NCBI RefSeq assembly: GCF_012489685.1
Contig: NC_080046.1
Location: 44,975,176 to 45,039,175 of the forward strand
Length of the DNA: 64,000 nt
Source of the DNA: Lotus japonicus
Taxonomy: Eukaryota; Streptophyta; Magnoliopsida; Fabales; Fabaceae
Reading direction: 5' to 3'
The notes under the pieces are model-generated. The model was not told the origin of the DNA. It ran no database searches and worked only from the letters and a program-made list of their open reading frames with translations. Positions 36,015-46,330 of the stretch are shown in pieces (the first letter of the stretch is position 1; each line of letters begins with the position of its first letter). The translations under genes were made by a program, and so were the position numbers.

Positions 36015-36082
36015 TTTGTTTGTGTTTTGGTTTTTGTCTTTTGTTTTTTCATTCCCATGTACCAAAAAAATAAAAAACACTT

Positions 36083-36301
36083 GTTATGAGATAATCTTGT
36101 ATGAAAAAAGCACCTTATTTTTTACTTTCAAATATTTGTTTAGTGGAAAACTGAAAATAGAAAAATGTTTTTTTCTTAATTTGATTCTTGCTAACACAAA
36201 TTTTGAAAAACAAAAAAAAATGAAGGTAATGTTTTTATAGCTAAAATGAAATATATTTTCATAAATGAAACAAAGGAATAATCTTTCCATAAATAGCAAT
36301 G
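36083..36301. other. AT-rich spacer between LINE and copia 3
   Basis: Nothing recognised. It ends in caatg just before the copia LTR. Confidence 0.4.
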
Positions 36302-36537
36302 TGTTGAGAATGAACCAAACGAAGAAAAGAGAGAGAGAGAGTTAGAAGAGAGAGAGAGTAGAGAGAGAGAGGTTGTTGTAACTGATTGATTCTGTTATGA
36401 AAAGGTGAACATTACAAGAGTATATTCAAGTATATATAGTCTTACCTAAAGACTATTATAATAGCTACTAGCTACTATTAGTCAACTAACAGGATAGTTG
36501 ACTAGAAGTTACTAGTCTATAGTATATCCCTAATACA
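36302..36537 (-). repeat. 3' LTR of copia 3
   Basis: 236 bp; in element sense TGTATTAGGG...CTCAACA. It carries GA-rich runs (36330-36372) and a 7-bp tagctac duplication missing from the other LTR. Confidence 0.92.
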
Positions 36538-36548
36538 CCCTCGCAAGC

Positions 36549-39500
36549 TCAAGGTGGGAGATGAAGTGTAAACTTATCAACAACCTTGAGATTGGAAGCC
36601 AATGCAGCAAACCTTGTTGGAGACAAGGCTTTAGTAAAAATATCAGCAACCTGATCCAGGGAAGGTACATGAGTCACAATCAGACTTTTGTTAATCACTT
36701 TGTCCCTAACAAAGAAGATGTCAAGTTCCATATGTTTGGTCCTAGCATGGAGAACATGATTGTGAGTAAGAGCCACTGCACCCATGTTATCACAGAAGAC
36801 ATGGGGAGTGAGATAGGGAATCTGCAGCTCTTGAAGTAAAGACTGAATCCAGAGAATTTCAGCAGTTGTATTGGCCAGGCTGCGATACTCAACTTCTGTG
36901 CTGGAGCGAGCTACAAGAGTTTGCTTCTTAGAGCTCCAGCTGACCAAATTTGGACCAAAGAAAATACCAAAACCAGAAGTTGATCTCCTGTCATCAGGAT
37001 CAGATGCCCAGTCAGCATCACAGTAGGCCTTTAGAGGCATAGGTTGATGCTTGAAGCCCTTTTGCAGCAACAAACCATGATGTGCAGTACCTTTGAGATA
37101 TCTCAGGATTCTTTTTACTGCAGCCCAGTGTTCTTCAAGAGGCTGAGAGAGAAATTGACAAACCTTGTTCACAGAAAAACTAATTTCAGGTCTAGTGAGG
37201 GTAGCATACTGCAATGCCCCAACAATAGATCTGTACATAGTAGGATCTTGCAAGTAATTAATTGGCTCCATACTTGGTTAACCTGGTTGAACTGACCATA
37301 GGTGTGGATATTCCCTTTGCTTCAGCCATATTAGCTCTTTCAAGGAGGTCATGAATATACTTAGTTTGGGAAAGAAGAAGAGAACCATCCTGAAGTCGCT
37401 GAACTTGGATGCCCAAGAAATAGTCCAGATCACCTAATTGCTTCAAAGCAAAATCCTTGTGGAGCTTTTGAACTAACTTCTGAATCAAGGGAATGGATGA
37501 GCAAGTAACAATGATATCATCTACATATACAAGTAGATACACCTTGTCATGACCAGAGGAAAAGGTGAACAAAGAAGGGTCACACCTACTGGACTTGAAG
37601 CCATATGTTAGTAATGCAGCCTTGAGCCTTTCAAACCAAGCCCTGGGGGCTTGTTTCAGACCATATAAGGATCTTTGCAACTTGCAAACCAAGGATTTAT
37701 CCTGATTTTCAAAACCAGGGGGCTGTTGCATGTACACCTCCTCTTCCAAGAAACCATTGAGGAAGGCATTGTTGACATCTAACTGTTGTATATGCCAACC
37801 ATGTGTAACAGCCAAAGTGAGAATGACTCTAATTGTGGTCGGTTTAACAACTGGGGAGAAAGTCTATGTGTAGTCTATGCCAGGTCTATGATGAAACCCC
37901 TTGGCCACTAATCGGGCCTTGTACCTATCAATTGACCCATCAGCATTCTCCTTGATCCGGAAAACCCATTTGCAGCCTATAGGTTTTCTGCCAAGAGGAA
38001 GTGGGACTAGAGACCAAGTGTGATTGGAAAGAAGAGCATCATACTCTTGTTGCATAGCTTGCATCCATTTGGGGTCTTTCAAAGCTTGTTTAGCAGTTTT
38101 GGGTTCTGCTTGAGCCAATAAAAGTGTTGGAAACAGTCTGGGTTTCACAATCCCAGATTTGGCTCTTGTAGTCATAGCATGAGTGTTTATTGGTGCTGTA
38201 GGTTCTGGGACAGAAGTGACTGCAGAAGTAGGTCCCTCTGGTGGAGGGGAAGGAGAGTGTCCACTGGATGAGGAACCTGATGATGGCAGCTGAGTATTGA
38301 TGGCAGCAGTACTGGAGGCAGGACTAGCAAGCTGAAAGCCAGGAGGAGGTTGAGAAGAGGTAGCCTGCTGAACTGGTGCTGAGAACAAAGGAATCTGAGC
38401 CAGTATAGGAGACTGAACAGGAACCGTAGCAGAGGGAGAGGAAAACAACTCTGAATAGGGAAACTTTCCTTCATTGAATACAACATCTTTAGAGATGAAA
38501 ATCCTCCCTGTGCTGTCCAAGCACTTGTAACCTTTGTGATTAGGAGAATAACCCAGGAAGAGGCACTCCTTAGATCTGAATGCTAATTTGATGTTGGTAT
38601 ATGGTCTTAAGAAAGGATAGCAAGCACATCCAAAGACTTTCAGAAATTTACAATCAAAGGGTTGATTGTAAAGCTTGTGGTATGGACTGAGATTGCCTAT
38701 AGCTGAAGAGGGAGTCCTGTTTATGAGGAAGGTAGCAGTCAAGAAGGCATGATCCCAGTACTTCAATGGAAGCTTGGCATGAGCAAGTAAAGTTAAGCCA
38801 ACTTCAACCACTTGTCTGTGCTTTCTCTCCACACTTCCATTTTGGTGATGTGTGTGAGGGCAAGTCACTCTATGGACTATCCCATGATCAGCAAAGAACT
38901 TGGAAAGAGGCCTGAATTCTCCTCCTCCATCACTCTGAACAGCTTTGAGTTTGTGATTGTATTGCAATTCTACCATAGTCTTGAACTGTGTAAAAATTGT
39001 GTAGGCCTCTGATTTTGCCTTGAGAGGATAGATCCATGTATACTTGGAAAAGGCATCAACACAGGTGAGAAAGTAGTGATAACCACAAGTAGATTGAACA
39101 GAGGCTGGACCCCATAGGTCAACAAACACAAGTTGCAGAGGAGATGTATAAACTGTGGTAGAGGTATGGGAAGGAAGCCTATGAGATTTACCAAGGCAGC
39201 AAGCAGTGCATACAATATTGGTATGCTTAGAAGGAATATTTATACTACATTGTTGTAGGGCATGCTTGAGGGCCTCATGATGAGGATGCCCAAACCTATT
39301 ATGCCATAGATCATAAGAAGTAGTAGGAGCAAGTGCTGAACTAGTAGATGACACTTGCTCTTTATTGGATTGTAAACTAGAAACAGAAACTAAAGAAGTT
39401 GCAGAAGTAGCAGTAGGCTTATCAGTAGTGGAGGGAGCTTGTGCAGGTTGAAAATCTTCAAAGCTGTAGAGACCATCACTGCCAAGCTTTCCTTGAACAA

Positions 39501-41145
39501 GCAAATCAAAAGTGGCCTGAGATTTCACAAAACAATCATTTGGCCAGAACTCAAAAAAGACTCCATTATCTTTTGCAAACTTGCTCACACTAACAAGATT
39601 CTTTGTAATTGAGGGAACCAAAAGCAATTTTCTAAGTGTTAAAGTAGTGTGAGGTTGAATAGGTGAATTTAGCTTAGCTGTGCCAATGGATTTGATAGAC
39701 ACACCTTGACCATTGCCCATAAGGACATGATCACTGCTGGCAACAGAATTGGTATCTGAAAACAGTGTTGAGTCATTGGTGATATGATGAGTGGCACCAG
39801 AATCAGGATACCAACTTCCTGCACCATGAAGAGAATTTGACCCTGCTAGTAGTCCCTGAGGTGCTGGTCCTAACTGTGAGCTGTTATCAGAAGAGGCTAT
39901 TGGACCAGTGAGATAGGATTGTGGTGGCCTTTGTGTGGGTTGTGAAGGAGCAGGTGCTAATGCTCTTTGTGAATTCCAGCCAGGTTGAGAGTTGTGTTGT
40001 GGATGGGAATTGAAAGAAGCATATCCTCCAGGAGAAAATTGCTGTGAATACCAGGAAGGTGCAGTAGGTCTGCCAGGAATACCAAAACCAGGCATAGAGG
40101 GAAAACCTGACATAGGAGAGAAACCAGGAAAACCAGGAAATCCAAACTGATGAGGCATTGCTCCAGGAAATCCATACTGTGATGGAAAACCCCCAAATTG
40201 AGAAGCGCCAGTACCAGAAGTGTGTCTGTGATAACAGATAGAGGCATCATGACCAAATTTTGAGCAAATCTGGCACTGAACTGAGTAATCTTTTCCATTG
40301 CGTCCACGGCGACCGCCCCGGCCACCGCCACGGCCACCACCGCGTCCTCCGCTGCTATTGCGATAATCACCTTGATAATCACCATTGGAATGATCAGAAT
40401 TTGAGTGTTGCGTTCCATATGAATCTGCAGAGGATTGCACATGAGCAACAGTAGCTTGTGCGACATTTGCAGTGATCAACGAATCACTGGAATTCTTCTT
40501 CTTCACTCGATCCAGTCGCGCTTCATGACTGATAATCACCGATTCAACTTCGTTGATGGAGCAAGGAGTTCCACGATTGAACACAAGTGTCATAAGAGGA
40601 CTGAACTCCTCTGGAAGACCATCGAAGATGAAATCCAGATGATCGCGAAACGAAACCGGATCTCCAATCGAAATCAATGTGTTGATAATCGACTTGATCT
40701 TACGCAAATATTCAGAAGCGGATAACGAACCTTTGGTGATGGATTTGAGCTCAGATCGAAGCTGCGTTGACTGCGCGTGTGCTTTCGATTCATGGAAATC
40801 GATAATCTCATCCCAAACCTGATACGAATGTCTACAATTGATCACGATCAGAAGAAGCGACTCCGAAAGCGAAGCCAGCAACCATGTGAACAACGCTGAA
40901 TCTTGTTGTTCCCAGACAGAGTACGCTGGATTAACACTATCAGATGCACGATCTTCATCAGAAAGGAAGCGATCTGGAATCACTGGATCTACAACAAATC
41001 TTTGAAGCTTGTGTGATCGAATCACACCTTCGATCTGCTGCTTCCAGGAGAGAAAATTTTTGTCATCAAGCTTGATGCTTATACTGTGCGAAAGAGACTT
41101 AGAGAGAGAGTTCTCAGTGGTAGAAACACTGGCAGCCATGGCCAT
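36549..41145 (-). pseudogene. copia 3 gag-pol polyprotein, one stop and one frameshift
   Basis: The ATG at 41143-41145 opens a 1093-codon frame. It holds gag with a CCHC knuckle (CQICSKFGHDASIC), glycine- and proline-rich linkers, the protease DSGATHHI, the GAG-pre-integrase HNRFGHPHHEALKH, and integrase (SDGGGEF, HHQNGSVERKHR). A TAG at 37864-37866 interrupts at the start of reverse transcriptase. The same frame resumes (37815-37258) with DVNNAFLNG and the catalytic YVDDIIV. A frameshift at about 37258-37271 moves the RNase H part (SIVGALQYATLTRPE, CDADWASDPDDRRS, NHVLHARTKHMELD) to another frame, ending at 36549. Confidence 0.92.
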
Positions 41146-41157
41146 GGATCGAAGCTA

Positions 41158-41170
41158 GCTCTTGATACCA
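41158..41170 (-). other. Primer-binding site of copia 3
   Basis: In element sense TGGTATCAAGAGC, matching the initiator tRNA-Met 3' end with one extra A. It touches the LTR. Confidence 0.85.
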
Positions 41171-41399
41171 TGTTGAGAATGAACCAAACGCAGAAAAGAG
41201 AGAGAGAGAGTTAGAAGAGAGAGAGAGTAGAGAGAGAGAGGTTGTTGTAACTGATTGATTCTGTTATGAAAAGGTGAACATTACAAGAGTATATTCAAGT
41301 ATATATAGTCTTACCTAAAGACTATTATAATAGCTACTATTAGTCAACTAAGAGGATAGTTGACTAGAAGTTCCTAGTCTATAGTATATCCCCAATACA
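41171..41399 (-). repeat. 5' LTR of copia 3
   Basis: 229 bp; in element sense TGTATTGGGG...CTCAACA, directly followed by the primer-binding site. The GA-rich runs correspond to CT-rich transcript leader sequence. Confidence 0.92.
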
Positions 41400-41634
41400 A
41401 TGCCTTATACCAACTAACAACTCATCCCATGAAAATAAAAGGAAAAGTTAATTTAAAAAAATAAAAAATAAAAACCTTCTTGATCCTCCTCCAGCAGCAA
41501 AACTCATCTCCTTCACAAACAACCATAACCCTTTGTAAGTTTGAATTCATCAAATTTTGCAACTTTTCCCTTTTCTTCTCCATTCATTCTCAACTCAATC
41601 AAGCATTCACATTCAGCACTGTTCTTTCTTCCAA

Positions 41635-44600
41635 ATGGAGGACCGCACCAAACAAGACAGTGAAGAAACCAATGGCAGTTCTGTCCTATCTCACCGACCC
41701 GATTCATTTGGCCGGTATGGTCGGTTTGGTGGCAAGTATGTCCCTGAAACTCTCATGCATGCAATCACTGAGCTAGAGGCAGCGTTCCATTCCCTTGCTC
41801 ATGATGAAGCCTTCCAGGTTCTGTTTTTTTCACCATTTTCACCTTTTTCTGTTGTTTTTGTTACCTTTGAATCCCAAAACCCACTTGGGATTTTCAGTTT
41901 TTGTGAAGAAAATTCAAATGGGTATCTTCAGGGACTAATAAAGTTTCTAAATTTTGCAGAAAGAGCTTGGTGGGATACTGAGGGACTATGTGGGTAGGGA
42001 GAGCCCACTTTACTTTGCTGAGAGACTGACTGAGCACTACAGGCGTGGTGATGGGGAAGGGCCTCATGTGTATCTGAAGAGGGAGGATCTCAACCACACT
42101 GGTGCTCATAAGATTAATAATGCTGTTGCTCAGGCTTTGCTTGCCAAGAGGTTGGGGAAGAAGAGGGTTATTGCTGAGACTGGTGCTGGGCAGCATGGAG
42201 TTGCTACTGCCACTGTGTGTGCTCGGTTCGGGTTGGAATGTGTTGTTTATATGGGTGCTCAGGATATGGAAAGGCAGTCCCTTAATGTTTTCAGAATGCG
42301 TCTACTTGGTGCTGAGGTATCTTGCCCTTATTGTACTTGTGGTTGGTGTTTTGTTTTATTAGGATGGTACATTCTGTATAGTAGTATCTTGGGAGAATGA
42401 AGATTTATGAGAAATTGCTCATTTGTTAGTCAATCCTATTCCTAGTAATTGTTCATGTGAATTGTTGTTTAATTGGCTAATCCTAATTGCTTTCAAGGAT
42501 CAGCGGTTGGTAACTTGGTATTCTTGACTAACTTTAATGTATTAACATTGGAATAAGACATGGGAAAAAGGCATCTTATTGGAAATGCAGGGTGTATCCA
42601 TTGCTAGATGTTGACTTTAAAATATCTGTTTGACCATTTTAATAATTTTTTTGTAGAGCCAATGGCTTTGTTTGATTCATGTAGTTGAACTTACATAGTG
42701 GGATAAGACTTGGTGGTTTTTGTCTGACAAGTTTATCAATATGCCTTTTTCGCTGGGCTTGATAATTAGGTAATTTTGTGATTTAGGTGAGAGCAGTACA
42801 TTCTGGGACTGCTACGCTGAAGGATGCTACGTCAGAAGCTATAAGGGATTGGGTGACTAATGTGGAGACAACACATTATATTTTGGGTTCGGTTGCGGGA
42901 CCACATCCGTATCCTATGATGGTAAGAGAGTTTCAAGCCGTGATTGGCAAAGAAACAAGAAAGCAAGCATTGGAGAAATGGGGAGGGAAGCCAGATATTC
43001 TGGTAGCATGTGTTGGTGGTGGTTCGAATGCGATGGGACTTTTCCATGAATTTATCGATGACAAAGATGTTAGGCTGATTGGAGTGGAGGCTGCTGGGTT
43101 GGGCCTAGAAAGCGGTAAGCATGCCGCTACATTAACAAAAGGAGAGATCGGAGTTTTGCATGGAGCAATGAGCTATCTTTTGCAAGATGATGATGGGCAA
43201 ATAATTGAGCCTCACTCTATTAGTGCAGGGTAATTCTTCTGATTGATATTTGGTTACCCTTTTTCTTGTGTCTATCCAGATTATGTCCGTTCCAGTTTTC
43301 ATTTCTTGTTTTCATGGTGCAGGTTGGACTACCCTGGGGTTGGACCAGAGCATAGCTTCTTGAAAGATGTAGGGCGGGCTGAATACTACAGTGTTACTGA
43401 TGAAGAAGCACTAGAAGGTAGTACTGCTTTATCTCTATTGCTTTGCCAAATGTATAATGATATCTTTGTTAGAAATGGATTGAATTTTAGTTTTCATTGG
43501 TTGTTTAATTATTTATGCTTTTCTTTGTTCTTGTGTCACTTGACATTCCCTCCGTAAATCCCTAACTACATTAAGGATGTAACTGAAACATGTGAAATGG
43601 AGAGAAGCAAGAACTATAATAATGAAGTGGCTTGAAGTCGGAGAATTTTTTTTTATAACTAGTGGTACTGACTACTTATACAGGATGCAACTATTTTCCA
43701 CCTTAATTATAGATGGTAGTACATGTTGGTGGTAGTTGTGGTTATGAATCAGAATTCCATGTTCAATGTCCATTTTGTTTTGCTCTTAAAGTTAGAATTG
43801 ACTGTCAACACTCAATCCAAAGCATGGCATCCCCAAAAGATACATTTTGGAGCTTCTCCGTCAACGTGGTTATGGAGTTCCTAACCACAACACCAAATAA
43901 GTAGTTAATTTGTTGTTCATGGCAACCCCAAAAGATACATTTTGTAGCTTCTCCCTCAACGTGGTTATGGTGTTCCTAACCACAACACCAAATAAGTGGT
44001 TAATCTGTTGTTTCCTTTCTTGCTTCATTTGCTATATATTTAGCATTTTGACCCATTTACAATACTGCTGCAATTTGAGAAGATATCTTGCTATGATATT
44101 ATTAGCTCATTTTTACCTTGACATTAATTTATTGTTTCAGAACTTTTGAGTGACTAAAATTTTAAGTATGAACACCTTAATACCTTATTGTAGTCATCTG
44201 TTCGAAAATAAGACTAAGGTTTCTGGAAAAAAATCTTGAGATCAAGTTTTACCTTGTTGGCCACTATATGACACAAGACCTTGTCACTTCATGCAGTTTA
44301 AAAATAACAATATCTCAATAATTGTCATAGGCAGCATTCCATTTATCAAGTAAAGAAACTGTCAGTGACATATATTCTTTCTTTGTTCTAAGGTTAGAAG
44401 TTGAAGTTGCTTTTTATATGCTGTATCATGTATCTTTATCTCATATTCAAGTGCTTTTGTATCTGCAGCTTTTAAAAGACTGTCCCAGCTGGAAGGCATA
44501 ATTCCAGCTTTGGAGACATCTCATGCTTTGGCTTATTTAGAGAAGCTCTGTCCTACCCTTCCGAATGGAACTAAGGTTGTGGTTAACTGCAGTGGCAGAG

Positions 44601-44644
44601 GGGATAAGGATGTTCAAACTGCTTCCAAGTACTTCAATGTTTGA
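41635..44644 (+). CDS. TSB: Tryptophan synthase beta subunit
   Basis: Five exons, 41635-41817, 41960-42316, 42787-43229, 43323-43417 and 44469-44644, give 417 residues. The enzyme joins indole and serine to make tryptophan, with pyridoxal phosphate. Visible hallmarks are the start of the conserved core ([16 protein letters not shown]), the cofactor lysine in [10 protein letters not shown], the catalytic glutamate in AETGAGQHG, the phosphate-binding loop GGGSNAMG, and the C-terminal CSGRGDKD. Plant plastid forms are about 470 residues with a transit peptide. Here only about 24 residues precede the core and they are acidic and polar. The first in-frame ATG is 41635; upstream the frame contains no other ATG. 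A cytosolic form is therefore suggested. An unseen upstream exon is the main alternative. Confidence 0.9.
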
Positions 44645-46330
44645 AATTTGGGGTTGTGTTCTACAACACTGCTACCACCAGTGTTATGCCATGATTGAGA
44701 TTGCTATGAAATTCCTGAGTTTAAGGTGGATCACTTATGAAAGAATTGGCTTGGGAATGGTTCACTTTGTGTAGCCAATTTTTTGCATGGAATTTGAAAA
44801 ATGTTATGAGGAATTATTAAAGGCCATTGTCTTTTTGTTTTATTTGTTACAAAAAAGAAGAAAACTGCTTTCCAGTAATGCAGTCAAATTGTGTATTGTA
44901 GATGAACAATAGGTACAGTTTTGCCAGAATAAAGTATTGTATACCTTTGTGCTCTTCATTTTTGTTATGGTCCATTCTGTTAATTATACTTTGAAGTATC
45001 AAAACAAAGAAAACTAGAAGAATTACTAGTCTTTCGACTCTGTAAAGAATCATTGGGATCTGCAACTACCTATTCATTTTTATATTTATTTGAGTAAAAG
45101 AGAAATGTTAGCAACACACTCTTTTTGGAGACATTCCAACACATTTTGATTGCTTTATTTTTTGAAAAATCATCTTATTTTTTAAGAAGTGAGAAATATA
45201 TTGACTTTTTAAAAAATAAGCCAATCTCAAAGAGTATTTTGGAGTATGTTCTTAAAAGAGTGTGTTGGTAGCACTCAATAAGCTTACGTCGGGTTCGACG
45301 CCAACTTTAGGGTGTGGCGCCCTTGCCAGTCCAATGTGGGAGTTCGGGTTGCTGTGAAGTGAAATGGGAACGACAATGAAAGGGTTTGTTCGTCGTGGTG
45401 GATTAGAGGTTTGGTTCAGGGGATGAGCTCAATGATTGTGGGATTGAGCTCAGTGGAGGGAACCCCGTCGAACTTTTTCACAGTGGAAAGAGGAGTAGAT
45501 CCGATGACTATCATCTTAGGCTTTTCTTAGTATGAGTTTGGGCCTCTATATTTAGACTTTAGAGGATGATGGTTTGGATTTAAGGTGTGGTGGATGGAGG
45601 TTATGGGTGGTTGGTTGTAGGGGCAAGTTCTTCGTCGAAGTAGGTGAAGAAGATGGGGAAGTAGAAGAATGAAAAATGGAGGGGCCCTATATTTCCAATC
45701 TTATAGATCATTTGACTTTACTCCTTACTTAATGTCAGTTAAATTAAAAACGCCATGTAGGAGGCCACGTAGGTACATAGATGAGGTGTCAAACGCTGAC
45801 GTGAAACTTTTTTAGTCACATCATTTTTTTTGTAACGAGTCATGACAGGGATTTCTTTTTGGATAGTCACGATAGTGATTAAAACCACCTTTGCAAAATA
45901 GTGACTCAACTAAATAAATGAAAATGTAAGGACTGAAAACCACCTTTCAAGTCAAAGTCATCCTTTTTAGAAAAGTCAAAATGTCACTCACAACAATTGA
46001 AAAGTGGGGTCGAGTAGCTTACGTGGCGAGATCTTATTGGTTCATGGACGTGTCAGCTACACTGATTAAATGACGAAAATAACTACCGCTTAGTGACATT
46101 AGATAACGAAGCTGACAGGGACAAAACCGTCAAAAATCTAATAACTTCCACATTGTCGAAACCGTTGGGAGGGAAACTCGAAACTGTTCTCTGTTGTGAC
46201 CATACTCCTTCTCCAAAACCAACAATGGAATCAGCAACTTCATAGTCAGAACAAAGTGACAGACAGAGAGTAATAGAAACAGAAGGGTTTTGAAATCTCT
46301 GTGTTTTTGTTTTGTTTTGTTTTATCGACA
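44645..46330. other. Intergenic between TSB and transporter genes
   Basis: Holds the MITE at 45107-45275. 45285-45700 has a G-rich, repeat-like character but no recognised family. 46010-46330 should contain the promoter and leader of the transporter gene. Confidence 0.4.
45107..45275. mobile_element. MITE with terminal inverted repeats
   Basis: About 170 bp bounded by caacacactctttt (45112-45125) and its exact reverse complement aaaagagtgtgttg (45254-45267). The interior is AT-rich and noncoding. The target duplication was not resolved. Confidence 0.75.

Larger units (their letters stand above)
30334..36069 (+). mobile_element. Complete-length L1-type LINE with target-site duplication
   Basis: A 13-bp direct repeat ataaaaaacactt at 30321-30333 and 36070-36082 brackets about 5.7 kb. 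The element has a very short leader, ORF1, ORF2 and an A-rich 3' end (36062-36069). This is the architecture of plant L1-clade elements with an RNase H domain. ORF1 is open. ORF2 is broken twice, so the copy cannot now move by itself. The exact target duplication and the nearly open frames indicate a fairly recent insertion. Confidence 0.93.
36302..41399 (-). mobile_element. Young Ty1/copia element with both LTRs (copia 3)
   Basis: The LTRs are at 36302-36537 and 41171-41399. Reading leftwards come the primer-binding site, gag-pol, a purine-rich tract (about 36538-36560) and the 3' LTR. By eye the LTRs differ by four substitutions and one 7-bp indel over about 229 aligned bases (about 1.7%), which points to a recent insertion. 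Flanks are caatg on the left and atgcc on the right, so the five-base target duplication is not clean. The polyprotein has one nonsense codon and one frameshift. Confidence 0.93.

Noticed and set aside
36297..41402. caatg as a 5-bp target duplication of copia 3
   Set aside because: It fits only if the right LTR ends two bases early. The polypurine-tract side fixes the LTR start as TGTATT, leaving atgcc as the right flank.
41557..41634. Possible N-terminal extension of tryptophan synthase
   Set aside because: The frame is open but has no ATG (it begins at TTG), so it is not a likely start. An upstream exon stays possible.
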